Shown: positions 43,560 through 54,623, numbered from the stretch's first letter. The stretch: 64,000 bases of DNA from Mycolicibacterium fortuitum subsp. fortuitum (GCF_022179545.1 NZ_AP025518.1:6014001-6078000); one strand, 5' to 3'. Translations and numbers: made by a program. The notes: a model not told the origin generated them from the letters alone.

Positions 43560-46500
43560 GTGCCTTCCGATGAGCCAACCGACCGTGTTGTGGGCATCGC
43601 ACGCCTGATCGCCATCGTCGCGGGCATCGCGGGTGTGGTGCTGTGCGCGCTGGTGCCGCTGCTGCCCGTCAAACAGACCACCGCGACCGTCCTGTGGCCA
43701 CAGGGCACCGACGCGGCGGGGAACGTCACCGCGGTGACGGCCCCCCTGGTGTCGGGTGCCCCCCAGTCCCTCGACGTGTCCATTCCGTGCTCGGCGATCG
43801 CGACCCTGCCCGCCGAGGGCGGCCTCGTGTTCTCGACCATCCCGGCCGGAGGCATCGACGCCAGCCGTAACGGGCTGTTCGTCCGGGCCAACGCCGAGAC
43901 CGTGGTGGTGGCGTTCCGTGACTCGGTGGCCGCCGTCGCGCCCCGCGCCGCGATCAACGCCGGTGGCTGCAGCGCGCTGCACCTGTGGGCCAACCTCGGC
44001 GGTGTCGGCGCGGACTTCGTCGGCATCCCCGGCGCTACCGGCACTGCTGCCGTCGAGAAGAAGCCGCAGGTGGCCGGGCTGTTCACCGACCTGAAGGTGG
44101 CCCCGCAGCCGGGGCTGTCCGCCCGTGTCGACATCGACACCCGGTTCATCACCTCCCCGACCGCACTGAAGCTGCTGGTGATGGCGCTCGGCGTGGTGTG
44201 CGTGGTGGCCTCGATCATCGCGCTGGCGGTACTCGACCGGCGCGGGGGGCATCGCGTGCGGGGCGCATGGCGCCGCTTCATCAAGGTCCCGGTGGCGACC
44301 TGGATCGCCGACATCGGCGTCATCGGCGGCCTGCTGGTGTGGCATCTCATCGGTGCCATCTCTTCCGACGACGGCTACAACCTGACCATCGCGCGGGTGT
44401 CGGCCGACGCCGGATACACCGCCAACTACTTCCGCTACTTCGGTACCACCGAGGCCCCGTTCGACTGGTACCAGTCGGTGCTGAGCCACTTCGCGGCGAT
44501 CAGCACGGCCGGTGTGTGGATGCGGCTGCCCGCCACCTTGGCCGGCATCGGCACCTGGTTGCTGGTGAGCCGCTGGGTGCTCCCCCGGCTGGGACGCCGG
44601 GTCGCGCTCAACCGGGTCACCATGTGGACCGCGGGCGCGGTGTTCCTGGCCGCCTGGATGCCGTTCAACAACGGCCTGCGCCCCGAACCCCTGATCGCCT
44701 TCGGCGTCCTCGCGGTGTGGGCCCTCGTGGAGAATACGATCGCGACCCGCCGGCTCTGGCCCACCGCCCTGGCGATCATCGTCGCCGCCTTCACCGTGAC
44801 CCTGGCTCCGCAGGGCCTCATCGCCGCTGCGCCGCTGCTGGTCGGTGCTCGCAGCGTCGTGCAGATCATCAAGGCGCGCCGCATCGCGCTGCCCGCCGTC
44901 GCCGCACTCGCCGGGTCGGCCGCCCTGATCTTCGTGGTGGTGTTCCGCGACCAGACGCTGGCCAGTGTCGCCGAATCGGCCCGGATCAAGTACACCGTCG
45001 GCCCGACCATCTCCTGGTACCAGGAATTCCTGCGCTACTACTTCCTGACCGTCGAAGATTCGGTGGACAGCTCGCTGACACGACGGTTCGCGGTGCTGAC
45101 CATGATGCTGTGCCTGTTCGGCATGATGGCCGTGCTGCTGCGCAAGGGCCACGTGCCCGGGCTGGCCAGCGGCCCGGTCTGGCGGCTGATCGGCACCACC
45201 GCCATCGGTCTGCTGCTGCTGCACTTCACGCCGACCAAATGGGCCGTGCAGTTCGGTGCCTTCACCGGGCTGGCCGCGGCGCTCGGCGCCGTGACGGCCT
45301 TCGCCTTCGCGCTGGTGGGTCTGCACAGCCGACGCAACCTCGCCCTGTACGTCACCGCGCTGCTGTTCGTCCTGGCGTGGGCCACCTCCGGGACCAACGG
45401 CTGGTTCTACGTCGGCAACTACGGCGTGCCGTGGTTCGACCGCCAGCCGGTGATCGCCGGATTCCCGGTCACCACCATCTTTTTGGCCCTGGCCATCATC
45501 ACCGCGGTGCTGGCCGGCTGGCTGCACTTCCGGATCGACTACGCCGGGCACACCGAGGTGGCCAACACCCGGCGCAACCGCGCACTGGCGTCGACCCCGC
45601 TGCTGGTGGTCGCGACCATCATGGTGGTGCTCGAAGTCGGTTCGATGGCCAAGGGCTTCGTCCAGCGCTACCCCGTCTACACCACCGCCAAGGCCAACCT
45701 CTCGGCACTGACCTCGGGGCTGTCCTCCGACAGCTGCGCGATGGCCGACGACGTCCTGGTCGAGGCCGACACCAATGCCGGCATGCTGCAACCGGTTCCG
45801 GGGCAAACCTGGGGCGAGTACGGCCCGCTGGGTGGGCAGAACCCGGTCGGGTTCACCCCCAACGGAATCAGCGACACCCTGGAACCGCCGAAGCCCGTCG
45901 TCGCCAACCCCGGCACGGTGAACTCCGACGGCTCACCCAACAAGCCCAACGTCGGCATCGCCTACGCCGCCGGAACGGGCGGTGGCTACGGACCCGTCGG
46001 CGTCAACGGATCGCGGGTCTACCTGCCCTTCGGCCTCGACCCCGCGCGTACTCCCGTCATGGGCAGCTACAAGGAGAACACCGTCGCCGCCAAGGCCACC
46101 TCGGCCTGGTACCAGCTGCCGCCGCGGACCGCGGACCGGCCGCTGGTCACCGTCGCCGCCGCCGGCGCCATCTGGTACTACGACGAGGAACACGAGTTCC
46201 ACTACGGCCAATCGCTGAAACTGCAGTGGGGTGTGCACCGGCCCGACGGCAGCTTCCAGGCTCTCGACGCCGTCCAGCCGATCGACGTGTTCGCCCAATA
46301 CGCGTGGCGCAACCTGCGTTTCCCGCTGGCATGGGCGCCGCCGGAGGCCAACGTGGCCCGGATCGTCGCCGATGACCCGAACCTGTCCGACGATCAGTGG
46401 TTCGGTTTCACCCCGCCGCGGGTGCCGACCCTGCAGACCGCGCAGGAGTTCCTCGGCAAGCAGACCCCGGTGATGATGGACATCGCGACCGCCGCGAATT

Positions 46501-46826
46501 TCCCGTGCCAGCGCCCGTTCTCCGAACACCTCGGCGTCGCCGAGCTGCCGGAGTACCGCATCCTTCCCAACGTCAAGCAAGTGGTGGTGTCGTCGAACAT
46601 GTGGCAGTCCGCCCAGAAGGGTGGTCCCTTCCTCTTCATCCAGGCGCTGCTGCGCACGTCGACCATTCCGACGTACCTGCGCGACGACTGGTACCGGGAC
46701 TGGGGCTCGATCGAGAAGTACGACCCGGTGGTGCCTGCCGGCCAGGCACCCGTCGCCACGATTGATCAAGGAACCCAACAAGTGTTCGGCTTCAGCCGGC
46801 CCGGACCGATCCGGGCCCTGCCATGA
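43560..46826 (+). CDS. embA: Arabinosyltransferase EmbA
   Basis: 1088 residues, GT-C family. With EmbB it forms the alpha-1,3 branched end of arabinogalactan arabinan. The acidic pair is Asp270-Asp271 in [20 protein letters not shown]; the nearby sequence [18 protein letters not shown] differs from EmbB as usual for EmbA. The C-terminal carbohydrate-binding region begins about 700 and contains [22 protein letters not shown] start from the promoter argument. Its stop overlaps embB (ATGA). Confidence 0.96.
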   Translation: MPSDEPTDRVVGIARLIAIVAGIAGVVLCALVPLLPVKQTTATVLWPQGTDAAGNVTAVTAPLVSGAPQSLDVSIPCSAIATLPAEGGLVFSTIPAGGIDASRNGLFVRANAETVVVAFRDSVAAVAPRAAINAGGCSALHLWANLGGVGADFVGIPGATGTAAVEKKPQVAGLFTDLKVAPQPGLSARVDIDTRFITSPTALKLLVMALGVVCVVASIIALAVLDRRGGHRVRGAWRRFIKVPVATWIADIGVIGGLLVWHLIGAISSDDGYNLTIARVSADAGYTANYFRYFGTTEAPFDWYQSVLSHFAAISTAGVWMRLPATLAGIGTWLLVSRWVLPRLGRRVALNRVTMWTAGAVFLAAWMPFNNGLRPEPLIAFGVLAVWALVENTIATRRLWPTALAIIVAAFTVTLAPQGLIAAAPLLVGARSVVQIIKARRIALPAVAALAGSAALIFVVVFRDQTLASVAESARIKYTVGPTISWYQEFLRYYFLTVEDSVDSSLTRRFAVLTMMLCLFGMMAVLLRKGHVPGLASGPVWRLIGTTAIGLLLLHFTPTKWAVQFGAFTGLAAALGAVTAFAFALVGLHSRRNLALYVTALLFVLAWATSGTNGWFYVGNYGVPWFDRQPVIAGFPVTTIFLALAIITAVLAGWLHFRIDYAGHTEVANTRRNRALASTPLLVVATIMVVLEVGSMAKGFVQRYPVYTTAKANLSALTSGLSSDSCAMADDVLVEADTNAGMLQPVPGQTWGEYGPLGGQNPVGFTPNGISDTLEPPKPVVANPGTVNSDGSPNKPNVGIAYAAGTGGGYGPVGVNGSRVYLPFGLDPARTPVMGSYKENTVAAKATSAWYQLPPRTADRPLVTVAAAGAIWYYDEEHEFHYGQSLKLQWGVHRPDGSFQALDAVQPIDVFAQYAWRNLRFPLAWAPPEANVARIVADDPNLSDDQWFGFTPPRVPTLQTAQEFLGKQTPVMMDIATAANFPCQRPFSEHLGVAELPEYRILPNVKQVVVSSNMWQSAQKGGPFLFIQALLRTSTIPTYLRDDWYRDWGSIEKYDPVVPAGQAPVATIDQGTQQVFGFSRPGPIRALP

Positions 46827-49800
46827 GCGTGACCCTGCGCGAACACAGCGCTGACAAGAATGTGCAGCTGACCCGCTGGGTCGCGATGATCGCCGGGCTC
46901 ATCGGCTTCCTGTGCGCGGTGGCCACGCCGCTACTGCCGGTGGTGCAGACCACGGCGACGCTGAACTGGCCTCAGGCAGGTCAGCTCAACAACGTGACCG
47001 CCCCGCTGATCACCCAGACGCCGGTCACCATGTCGGTCACGATCCCGTGCGACGTGATCCGCTCGGTACCGCCCGAGGGTGCGATGGTGCTGGGCACCGC
47101 CCCCAAGGAGGGCAGGCAGGCCGCACTCAACGCGCTGTTCGTCAACGTCAACGCCAAGCGCGTCGACATCACCGACCGCAACGTGGTGATCGCCAGCGTC
47201 GCGCGGGAGAAGGCCGCAGGCTGCTCACGTATCGAGATCACCTCGTCGGATGCGGGCACCTTCGCCACGTTCGTGGGCCTCACGGGTCCCGACGGGAAGG
47301 AACTGCGCACCGGTTTCGCCGACCCGAACCTGCGGCCCCAGATCGTCGGTGTCTTCACCGAGCTGAGCGGCCCGGCGCCACAAGGGCTTTCACTCTCGGC
47401 CACCATCGACACCCGCTTCACGTCCAAACCCACCGCACTCAAGCTGGTCGCGATCCTGCTGGGCATCGCCGCCACGGTGGTGGCGCTGCTGGCCCTGTGG
47501 CGGCTCGACCGGCTCGACGGCCGCCGGATGCACCACCTGATCCCGTCCCGCTGGCGCACCTTCAGCGCCGTCGACGTGGTGGTGGTCGGCGGGTTCCTGT
47601 CCTGGCATGTGATCGGCGCAAACTCGTCCGACGACGGCTACATCCTGCAGATGGCGCGCGTGGCCGACCATGCCGGTTACATGTCGAACTACTTCCGCTG
47701 GTTCGGCAGCCCCGAGGACCCCTTCGGCTGGTTCTACAACCTGCTGGCCCTGATGACACATGTCAGCGACGCCAGCATCTGGATGCGACTGCCCGACCTG
47801 ATCTGTGCCCTGGTGTGCTGGCTGCTGCTGTCGCGTGAGGTGCTGCCCCGGCTCGGGCCCGCGGTGATTGCCTCCAAGCCCGCACTGTGGGCGGCGGGCC
47901 TGGTGCTGATGGCGGCCTGGATGCCGTTCAACAACGGACTGCGCCCCGAGGGCCAGATCGCCACCGGCGCCCTGATCACCTACGTGCTGATCGAACGGGC
48001 CATCATCTCCGGACGGCTGACTCCGGCCGCCATGGCGATCATCTCCGCCGCCTTCACGCTCGGCATCCAGCCGACCGGCCTGATCGCCGTCGCGGCCCTG
48101 CTCGCCGGTGGCCGCCCGCTGCTGCGCATCCTGGTGCGCCGCCGCCGCGTGCTCGGCGTGTGGCCGCTGGTGCTGCCGTTGCTGGCCGCGGGCACCGTGA
48201 TCCTGACCGTGGTCTTCGCCGATCAGACTCTGGCAACAGTGCTGGAGGCCACCAGGATTCGTACCGCGATCGGCCCCAGCCAGGAGTGGTACACCGAGAA
48301 CCTGCGCTATTACTACCTGATCCTGCCCACCGTGGACGGCTCGCTGTCGCGCCGGTTCGGCTTCATCATCACCGCGCTGAGCCTGTTCGCCTCGCTGTTC
48401 ATCATGTTGCGGCGCAAGCGGGTTCCCGGCGTGGCCCGCGGGCCGGTATGGCGGCTGATGGGCATCATCTTCGCGACGATGTTCTGCCTGATGTTCACCC
48501 CCACCAAGTGGGTGCACCACTTCGGCCTGTTCGCCGCCGTGGGTGCGGCGATGGCGGCGGTGGTCACGGTGCTGGCCGGGCCGGCGGTTCTGCGCTCGGC
48601 ACGCAACCGGATGGCCTTCACCGCGGCGGTGCTGTTCGTGCTCGCGCTGTGCTTCGCCACCACCAACGGCTGGTGGTACGTGTCCAGCTACGGCGTGCCG
48701 TTCAACAACGACAAGCCGAACATCGGCGGAGTCACGGTGAGCGCCATCTTCTTTGCGCTGTTCGCCGTCGCCGCGTTGTGGGCGTACTGGCTGCATCTGA
48801 GACCGTCGGCCGAGGGCCGGTTGGCACGGGCGCTGACCACCGCGCCGGTACCGATCGCGGCCGGATTCATGGTGGTGGTGTTCGTCGGTTCGATGCTCTA
48901 TGGCGTGGTCCGCCAGGACGGGACCTACTCCAATGCGTCCTCGAACCTGCGGGCCTTCGCCGGCGGCTGCGGCCTGGCCGACGATGTCCTGGTCGAACCG
49001 GACACCAACGACGGATTCCTGACGCCCGTGCCGGGCGATTACGGCCCGCTGGGACCGCTGGGCGGTACCGCACCGACCGGGTTCACCCCGAACGGCGTGC
49101 CGGACCACATTGTCGCCGAAGCGATTCGGATCACCGTCCCGATGCCGGGCATCGACGCCGACTGGAATGCGCCGGTAGAGCTGAAGACCCCGGGCATCAA
49201 CGGGTCGACCGTGCCGTTGCCCTACGGGCTGGATCCGAACCGGGTTCCGCTGGCCGGCAGCTACGTCGAGGGCCCGGCCCAGCAGGAGAGCAAGCTCGCC
49301 TCGGCCTGGTACCAGCTACCCGCCCCCGACGACGCCCACCCGCTGGTCGTCGTCACCGCGGCCGGAACCATCACGGGCAACAGCATTTTCAACGGCCGCA
49401 CCGAAGGACAGACCGTCGAGCTGGAGTACGGACGGCCCGGACCCGACGGCGCCGCGGTACCGGCCGGACGAGTGGTGCCCTACGACCTGGGGCCCATCCC
49501 GTCCTGGCGCAATCTGCGGTTCGACCGCAGCGAGATCCCGGCCGACGCGACGTTCGTCCGGGTCATCGCCGAGGACAAGTCGCTGAGCCTCGGCGACTGG
49601 ATCGCCGTCACCCCGCCCCGGGTGCCCGAGGTCAAGACCGTGCAGGAGTACATCGGTTCACAACAGCCCGTGTTGATGGACTGGGCTGTGGGCCTGGCCT
49701 TCCCGTGCCAGCAGCCGATGCTGCACGCCAACGGTGTCACCGAGGTGCCGAAGTTCCGGATCACCCCGGACTACAACGCCAAGATGAAGGACACCGACAC

Positions 49801-50017
49801 CTGGGAGGACGGCATCAACGGCGGGCTGCTCGGTATCAGTGACCTGCTGCTGCGCCAGCACGTGATGGCCACCTACCTGAACAAGGACTGGGGTCGCGAC
49901 TGGGGCTCGCTGCGCAAGTTCGACACCATCGTCGACGCGACCCCCGCCGAGGTCGAGCTCGGAACCGCAACGCATTCCGGGCTCTACAAGCCGGGCCGGA
50001 TCCGCATCAAGCCCTAG
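46823..50017 (+). CDS. embB: Arabinosyltransferase EmbB
   Basis: 1064 residues, GT-C partner of EmbA and main ethambutol target. Asp270-Asp271 in [19 protein letters not shown] are the catalytic acids; Met277 corresponds to Met306 of M. tuberculosis EmbB, flanked by Gln in place of Gly, as I recall for M. smegmatis. The Met makes intrinsic resistance of the chelonae/leprae kind unlikely. The C-terminal domain ends [17 protein letters not shown]. Translationally coupled to embA. A long hairpin follows. Confidence 0.97.
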   Translation: MSVTLREHSADKNVQLTRWVAMIAGLIGFLCAVATPLLPVVQTTATLNWPQAGQLNNVTAPLITQTPVTMSVTIPCDVIRSVPPEGAMVLGTAPKEGRQAALNALFVNVNAKRVDITDRNVVIASVAREKAAGCSRIEITSSDAGTFATFVGLTGPDGKELRTGFADPNLRPQIVGVFTELSGPAPQGLSLSATIDTRFTSKPTALKLVAILLGIAATVVALLALWRLDRLDGRRMHHLIPSRWRTFSAVDVVVVGGFLSWHVIGANSSDDGYILQMARVADHAGYMSNYFRWFGSPEDPFGWFYNLLALMTHVSDASIWMRLPDLICALVCWLLLSREVLPRLGPAVIASKPALWAAGLVLMAAWMPFNNGLRPEGQIATGALITYVLIERAIISGRLTPAAMAIISAAFTLGIQPTGLIAVAALLAGGRPLLRILVRRRRVLGVWPLVLPLLAAGTVILTVVFADQTLATVLEATRIRTAIGPSQEWYTENLRYYYLILPTVDGSLSRRFGFIITALSLFASLFIMLRRKRVPGVARGPVWRLMGIIFATMFCLMFTPTKWVHHFGLFAAVGAAMAAVVTVLAGPAVLRSARNRMAFTAAVLFVLALCFATTNGWWYVSSYGVPFNNDKPNIGGVTVSAIFFALFAVAALWAYWLHLRPSAEGRLARALTTAPVPIAAGFMVVVFVGSMLYGVVRQDGTYSNASSNLRAFAGGCGLADDVLVEPDTNDGFLTPVPGDYGPLGPLGGTAPTGFTPNGVPDHIVAEAIRITVPMPGIDADWNAPVELKTPGINGSTVPLPYGLDPNRVPLAGSYVEGPAQQESKLASAWYQLPAPDDAHPLVVVTAAGTITGNSIFNGRTEGQTVELEYGRPGPDGAAVPAGRVVPYDLGPIPSWRNLRFDRSEIPADATFVRVIAEDKSLSLGDWIAVTPPRVPEVKTVQEYIGSQQPVLMDWAVGLAFPCQQPMLHANGVTEVPKFRITPDYNAKMKDTDTWEDGINGGLLGISDLLLRQHVMATYLNKDWGRDWGSLRKFDTIVDATPAEVELGTATHSGLYKPGRIRIKP

Positions 50018-50031
50018 GGTGTGTCGCGCGT

Positions 50032-50088
50032 CGAGTGGCCAGTTGTGACACCAAGCTAACGGACAGTTGTGTCATAACTGGCCACTCG
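50032..50088. terminator. 19-bp hairpin terminator after embB
   Basis: CGAGTGGCCAGTTGTGACA (50032-50050) pairs with TGTCATAACTGGCCACTCG (50070-50088), with one G-T wobble. It ends the emb transcript and, on the other strand, reaches into the last codons of the SRPBCC gene, so it can serve both. The 19-nt loop repeats part of the arm (ACAGTTGTG), which is odd for a plain terminator. Confidence 0.78.
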
Positions 50089-50536
50089 CGCTATCCGAAC
50101 CCTGCTCCGCGGCGGTGACCAGCTTGCGGGCCAACGTTCCCAACACCACACGCAGAACCACCCAGTAGGCCAATCCGACCACGCGCCGGCGGGTTTCGTA
50201 ACAGCCCCGCCACGTCACCTGTGTCGCGCCGTCGGCCGCCTCGAAGGTCACCTGCGCCTGATAGTCACGGATCGGACCGTCGGCAAGCATCGTGTAGCCG
50301 TGCCTGCGGTCCGGTTCGTGGATGGTGGTCATCTCACGGGTCGGCTTCTTACGGGTGCCCACCGCCCGGATCGCGCCGACCCCGCCGTCGTCGGCCGGGC
50401 CTCGACTCTCCCAGGCCGAGTACGGAATCAGCGGTGAAGCCCACTCGGACCAGCGGGAGCCGTCGGACACGATGGCGAACAGGGTCCGCGGCGGCGCCTG
50501 GGTGCGGCGGCGGATGACGCATTCGTAGCGGTGCAC
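50072..50536 (-). CDS. SRPBCC/polyketide cyclase-like protein
   Basis: 154 residues. The START-like fold is suggested by APPRTLFAIVSDGSRWSEWASPLIPYSAW near the N-terminus and VTFEAADGATQVTWRGCYETRR further on. Such proteins bind hydrophobic ligands; no catalytic residues can be assigned. The stop codon lies in the hairpin shared with embB. A TAAAGT -10 box gives a transcript 2 nt before the GTG at 50536. It is divergent from a TetR gene that probably represses it. Confidence 0.82.
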   Translation of the reverse strand: MHRYECVIRRRTQAPPRTLFAIVSDGSRWSEWASPLIPYSAWESRGPADDGGVGAIRAVGTRKKPTREMTTIHEPDRRHGYTMLADGPIRDYQAQVTFEAADGATQVTWRGCYETRRRVVGLAYWVVLRVVLGTLARKLVTAAEQGSDSASGQL

Positions 50537-50544
50537 GATTCGCG

Positions 50545-50570
50545 ACTTTAACAGAACGTTGTTCTATTAT
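50545..50570. promoter_or_regulatory. TetR operator over two back-to-back leaderless promoters
   Basis: TAACAGAAC-GTT-GTTCTATTA (50549-50569) is a near-perfect palindrome (one mismatch). It overlaps the minus-strand -10 TAAAGT (50550-50545) and the plus-strand -10 TATTAT (50565-50570, exact 6-nt spacing to ATG 50577). One bound dimer would shut both genes. Confidence 0.75.
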
Positions 50571-50576
50571 CTGGGA

Positions 50577-51185
50577 ATGCCGGAATTCGATCTGCCATTC
50601 GTGCGCGCGCGCAGCGCCGCCCAGCGTCAGGACCGGATGACCCAATTGGTCACCGCGACGCGAGAGTGCCTCCGGCACACCACGGCGGCCAGCCTGACAT
50701 TGGGGGACGTAGCCGCTGAGGTCGGTCTGGCGAAGTCGGGCATCCTCCGGTACGTCGGCTCGCGCGAAGCGCTGCTGCTGCGGGTGATGTACGACGAACA
50801 CCTGGACTGGATCCGCGCGCTGGCCGGCGAACTAGGTAAGACCCAACCGGCTGCGGCACTGGCCGCGACGCTCGCCGCCCGGCCGGTGTTGTGCGATCTC
50901 ATCGCGGCCTCACCCGTACTCATCGGGCGACTCGGGCCCCGAGACATGGAGGTGCTCCGGGCCCAGGCGCGCGACGCCCAACACCGGCTCGGCGGAGCAC
51001 TGCACCCTTCACTGCCGTTGTCCGACGAGCAGCTCGGATCGTTGACCGCAGCCATTCACGCGTTCACCGGGACAGCTTGGGCTTGGACTGCACCCGACTC
51101 GTCCACCCCTAACGCCATGGTGGGTGACTTCGGATCGACGCTGAGCCGACTGCTCACCATCTTCATCGCCGGCCTACAGGCGTGA
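50577..51185 (+). CDS. TetR-family regulator
   Basis: 202 residues. HTH: SLTLGDVAAEVGLAKSGILRYVGSREALLL (about 42-72). The C-terminal domain has TAAIHAFTGTAWAWTAPDS. The ATG at 50577 is set by the TATTAT -10 box. Its operator is in the shared promoter; the target is itself and the SRPBCC gene. Confidence 0.88.
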   Translation: MPEFDLPFVRARSAAQRQDRMTQLVTATRECLRHTTAASLTLGDVAAEVGLAKSGILRYVGSREALLLRVMYDEHLDWIRALAGELGKTQPAAALAATLAARPVLCDLIAASPVLIGRLGPRDMEVLRAQARDAQHRLGGALHPSLPLSDEQLGSLTAAIHAFTGTAWAWTAPDSSTPNAMVGDFGSTLSRLLTIFIAGLQA

Positions 51186-51326
51186 GCACCTCCAGCCAAC
51201 AAGGCGGCCCTGTGGACAACTTGTGGATGGATTCCGACTGCTGCTCCATCACCGCTGCTACAGGACCGGATTTTCGAATTACACGCTTGTGAGTAAGACT
51301 GTGCGTCGTTACTCTGCAGCAAATCT

Positions 51327-52757
51327 CTACCGCGTCAGAGCTGCCAGTGCCACCTCAGCGGCGTTGACGCCACACATACCGTGCGCACCGGGCCCGGGTG
51401 GCGTGGCCGCCGAGCACAGATACATGCCGGGAACACCAATTCGGTAGGGCTGCAGCGTAGTACGTGGACCGAACATCATCTGCCGGATGTCCTTGGCGCC
51501 CGTACAGATGTCCCCGCCGACGTAGTTGGCGTTGTATACCGACATCTGTGTCGTCGAGCGCACCGCCATCCCGACGATCCGATCGCGGAAACCGGGGGCG
51601 AACCGCTCGAACTGGCCGATGATCGCCTCGGTCGCATCGCCGGTATAGCCGTGTGGCACATGGGCATACGAATACACCGGGTTGATGTCACCGACGGAGC
51701 GACCCGGGTCGGCCAGATATTGCTGGCCGACGAGCACAAATGGCCGCTGCGGCATGCGACCCGACTGGATCTCCCGTTCGGTCGCGGCGATCTCGGCGAA
51801 GCCACCCCCGAGGTGCACGGTGCCGGCAGCACCGACTGCGGGATTCCGCCATGGCACCGGGCCCTGGACCGCGAAGTCCACCTTGAATGCACCAGGGCCG
51901 TACCGGAACCGCCCCAGGCCGCGGGAGACCCGCCTGGGTAGGCGGTCGCCGAGAATGTCGACGACGGCACTCGGTGCGAGATCGAACATCGTCACGTCAG
52001 CTGCCGGCAGCTGTGCTGCTGAAGTGACGCGCACACCGGTTTCCACCTTCACGCCCAGCTCGGCCAGCAACCCGGCGAGGGCATCGGTGATGGCCTGCGA
52101 CCCGCCTTCGGCCACCGGCCAACCGTGCCGGTGGCCGGCAGTGATGATGCCGAGGCCGATGGCCGACGTCAGCGGATAGTGCAGGGGCCGGAAGGTATGG
52201 GCCGCAACGCCGCCGAACAGGGCCCGGGCCCGCTCACCACGGAAGAGCCGGGCAAATGCCGATGCGGGCAGCACCGTGGGCGCGCCGAACCGGGCCAACG
52301 CCAGGGGGTGTTTCGGCACCCGCAACAACGGCCCCATGATGTCCTCGGACAGCGTGTCGAAGTTCGCCGACGGCCCGCTGAACACCCGTCGCCAGCGGCC
52401 GCCGTCCGCACCCAGGGCCGCGGCGGTGTCCTCGACACTGCGGTACAGCAGGCCGGCATCGCCGTCGTCGAGCGGATGTGCGCAATCGATCTCTGGCCAT
52501 TTCCAGTGCAGGCCATGGCGTTCCAGCCCCAGCCCGCTCAGGAAGGGCGAGCCGACGGCCATCGGATGAATCGCCGCGCAGTGGTCGTGAACGAGACCAG
52601 CGGGAAACCCGTCCGCAAGGCCATCGCTGGACGAGCGCACGCCGCCCCCGATCTGCTCGGCGGCCTCGAGCACGGTCACGTCCAGGCCGGCCGAGGCCAG
52701 CGTGACGGCGGCTGCCAGCCCGTTGGGACCGGCACCCACCACCACCGCAGTACTCAC
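51327..52757 (-). CDS. Phytoene-desaturase-like FAD oxidoreductase
   Basis: 476 residues. AVVVGAGPNGLAAAVTLASAGLDVTVLEAAEQIGGGVRS is the CrtI-type FAD/NAD(P)-binding start, and the C-terminal GMYLCSAATPPGPGAHGMCG is the second flavin-contact block. This branch occurs beside lipid genes in mycobacteria and is not tied to carotenoids here, since no crtB is near. The GTG start at 52757 lies inside the first unit of a 35-bp tandem repeat that separates it from the DUF3556 gene. It is the third gene of the operon. Confidence 0.83.
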   Translation of the reverse strand: MSTAVVVGAGPNGLAAAVTLASAGLDVTVLEAAEQIGGGVRSSSDGLADGFPAGLVHDHCAAIHPMAVGSPFLSGLGLERHGLHWKWPEIDCAHPLDDGDAGLLYRSVEDTAAALGADGGRWRRVFSGPSANFDTLSEDIMGPLLRVPKHPLALARFGAPTVLPASAFARLFRGERARALFGGVAAHTFRPLHYPLTSAIGLGIITAGHRHGWPVAEGGSQAITDALAGLLAELGVKVETGVRVTSAAQLPAADVTMFDLAPSAVVDILGDRLPRRVSRGLGRFRYGPGAFKVDFAVQGPVPWRNPAVGAAGTVHLGGGFAEIAATEREIQSGRMPQRPFVLVGQQYLADPGRSVGDINPVYSYAHVPHGYTGDATEAIIGQFERFAPGFRDRIVGMAVRSTTQMSVYNANYVGGDICTGAKDIRQMMFGPRTTLQPYRIGVPGMYLCSAATPPGPGAHGMCGVNAAEVALAALTR

Positions 52758-52870
52758 GCGCGATCCGCCTTCGCTACTCGCTGGACCCTCACGCGCGATC
52801 CGCCTTCGCTACTCGCTGGACCCTCACGCCCGATCCGCCTTCGCTACTCGCTCGACACTCACGCGCGATC
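52755..52870. repeat. 35-bp tandem repeat, 3.4 copies, at a gene junction
   Basis: Units begin at 52755, 52790 and 52825 with a partial fourth at 52860. The first two are identical; the third differs at 4 or so positions. On the minus strand each unit runs from AGGGTCCAGCGAG to CGCGCGTG. The DUF3556 stop codon (52826-52824) and the oxidoreductase GTG (52757-52755) both lie within it. As 35 is not a multiple of 3, each added copy shifts the frame of the DUF3556 tail. Confidence 0.85.
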
Positions 52871-54623
52871 CTGCCCGCCGCCACGTGACATTCAGCGGGA
52901 TCGGCCCGTTGGGCAGCCAGGGCTGCTCGTTGACGAGGTCGGACACCTGCCAGGTGCCCCGCTCGATCACTCCGAGGGCCGCGTCGATCACCTTGTACTC
53001 CTGGGTCTTGCGATGGATCGGCTGTGACTCCACCCATGCCACCACGAACTCGCCCGGTTCGAACTGTGCCTCGGACTGGATCGCGGCGATGAGGTCTTCA
53101 TTGTGCAGGTGCCCGTCACCGAAATTGAAACCGATGATGGTGTTGCACGACATCTCCCCTTCGCGAACGGTCCGGGTGTCGATGTCGGGAAGGGAGTTCA
53201 ACAGCACCGAATACAGTCCGCGGCCCTGGCTGTGCAATGCCCGCCACGCCGTGACCTGCTGGGTGAACACCTCGGCCACCACCGGGTCCCAACCGAAGTC
53301 GATGTACTGGTCGACAGTGTTCGGCGCGGAACGGGTGACGCGGTTCAGCTTCTGCTCGGCGCCGGGGGTGAAGGTCCACACCGCCGAGGCCCAGTTGCCT
53401 GCGTACTGCCGCATGGCCGGCAGGAAGGACACCAGATCGGGCCGGAAGTTGCCCAGCACCGGAAAGAAGCACAGTCCGATCAACAGCAACAACGTCAGCC
53501 ATGGCGACGACATGTCCCAGACGGCGTAGCCGTCCCCGTTCGGGAAGCCCAGGAACAGGAACACCGTGGCGTAGGCGAACAGCACGTTCCATTCCACGGG
53601 AACCGCCAGGGGGAACGTCGAGATGATGAACAGGTGGAAGCACACCATGACAGCCGCCGCACCGAACGTCAGCCACGGCCACGGTGAGAACAGAAGCGTC
53701 AGCGGTGCAACGATTTCCACGAAGCTCCCCGGGCCGTGGGCCATGAAAGTCGCCAGGTGCGACGGGCGCAGGTCGTGCGGGTAGTCGCGGTAGTGCGCGC
53801 GCTTGAGCCACTTGGACGGGATGGTCGGACTGTTGCTCACCATCGGCGGGATGACGTTGGTGAAGTGCAGCCCGAATTTCGAGACACCCGCCCAGATCCA
53901 CACGGTGCCGATCAAGAGCTTGCCGGCGATGATCATGTCGACGAAGGGCAAGGTGGCGAAGAACAACAACGCCGGCAGGTACTGCTCACCGCGGGCGGCC
54001 AGGAAAATCGTCTTGTCCCGCAGCCCGATCACGACCAGCAGCACCATCGGGAGGATCAGCAGCGCGGGGCTGACCAGGCCCGAGATGTTATCCGGAAGCG
54101 CTGCGCTCAGCGAGGCGCTGTGCACGCCGGGCGCCACGAGCGCCACCCCGATCGTGGCGATCAGCGCGAGGTACACCCCGACATCGAACCGGGTGCGGCG
54201 GTCGCCGTCGGTGAACGGCACCGCCTTCCACGGCCGCAGCCGAATCGTGTTGAGCTTGGCCCAGAATCGGTAACCGCCCGTCATCGGCTTGGTCTTGCCG
54301 GCCAGCGGGCCCCAGGACCCGGCCAGCCCGAGGAGCTCGAGCAGGATGGTCCACAGGATCAGCTTCTGGTACACGATCGGCTGATCCCACCACTGGGCCA
54401 CGTGCCAGAATGCGGGCAGATGCGACGTGGCCGTCGCGATGGCCACACCGCCGAGGGCATAGAAGAACACGAGCTTGACGATGTAGAGCACGTGGATCAT
54501 GCGGGGAGCGCCCAAGCCGTGGTCCACCCACTTGAGGCTCATGATCCGGAGGCGCTCCTGCAGTGGCAGGCGCAGAAACTCGTCGAGGTCGACCTCAGGC
54601 AGAGTGGGTCTGACGAATCCCAT
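52824..54623 (-). CDS. DUF3556 multispanning membrane protein
   Basis: 599 residues. The opening MGFVRPTLPEVDLDEF is the DUF3556 signature. About ten membrane helices (from about 45 to 420) carry WIWAGVSKFGLHF and YRDYPHDLRPS; a soluble C-terminal domain of 150 residues follows. It resembles the HTTM/vitamin-K-carboxylase-like membrane fold in helix pattern, but no catalytic residue can be named. The last 12 or so residues (RVSVERVAKADRA) are encoded by the tandem repeat and are probably not functional. AAAGGAG precedes the ATG, 20 nt after the ligase stop. Confidence 0.83.
   Translation of the reverse strand: MGFVRPTLPEVDLDEFLRLPLQERLRIMSLKWVDHGLGAPRMIHVLYIVKLVFFYALGGVAIATATSHLPAFWHVAQWWDQPIVYQKLILWTILLELLGLAGSWGPLAGKTKPMTGGYRFWAKLNTIRLRPWKAVPFTDGDRRTRFDVGVYLALIATIGVALVAPGVHSASLSAALPDNISGLVSPALLILPMVLLVVIGLRDKTIFLAARGEQYLPALLFFATLPFVDMIIAGKLLIGTVWIWAGVSKFGLHFTNVIPPMVSNSPTIPSKWLKRAHYRDYPHDLRPSHLATFMAHGPGSFVEIVAPLTLLFSPWPWLTFGAAAVMVCFHLFIISTFPLAVPVEWNVLFAYATVFLFLGFPNGDGYAVWDMSSPWLTLLLLIGLCFFPVLGNFRPDLVSFLPAMRQYAGNWASAVWTFTPGAEQKLNRVTRSAPNTVDQYIDFGWDPVVAEVFTQQVTAWRALHSQGRGLYSVLLNSLPDIDTRTVREGEMSCNTIIGFNFGDGHLHNEDLIAAIQSEAQFEPGEFVVAWVESQPIHRKTQEYKVIDAALGVIERGTWQVSDLVNEQPWLPNGPIPLNVTWRRAGSRVSVERVAKADRA

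Noticed and set aside
43530..45806. 758-residue antisense frame over embA
   Set aside because: Same reason; third-codon-position pattern follows embA.
52755..52870. CRISPR-like array
   Set aside because: The copies are contiguous with no spacers between; it is a plain tandem duplication.
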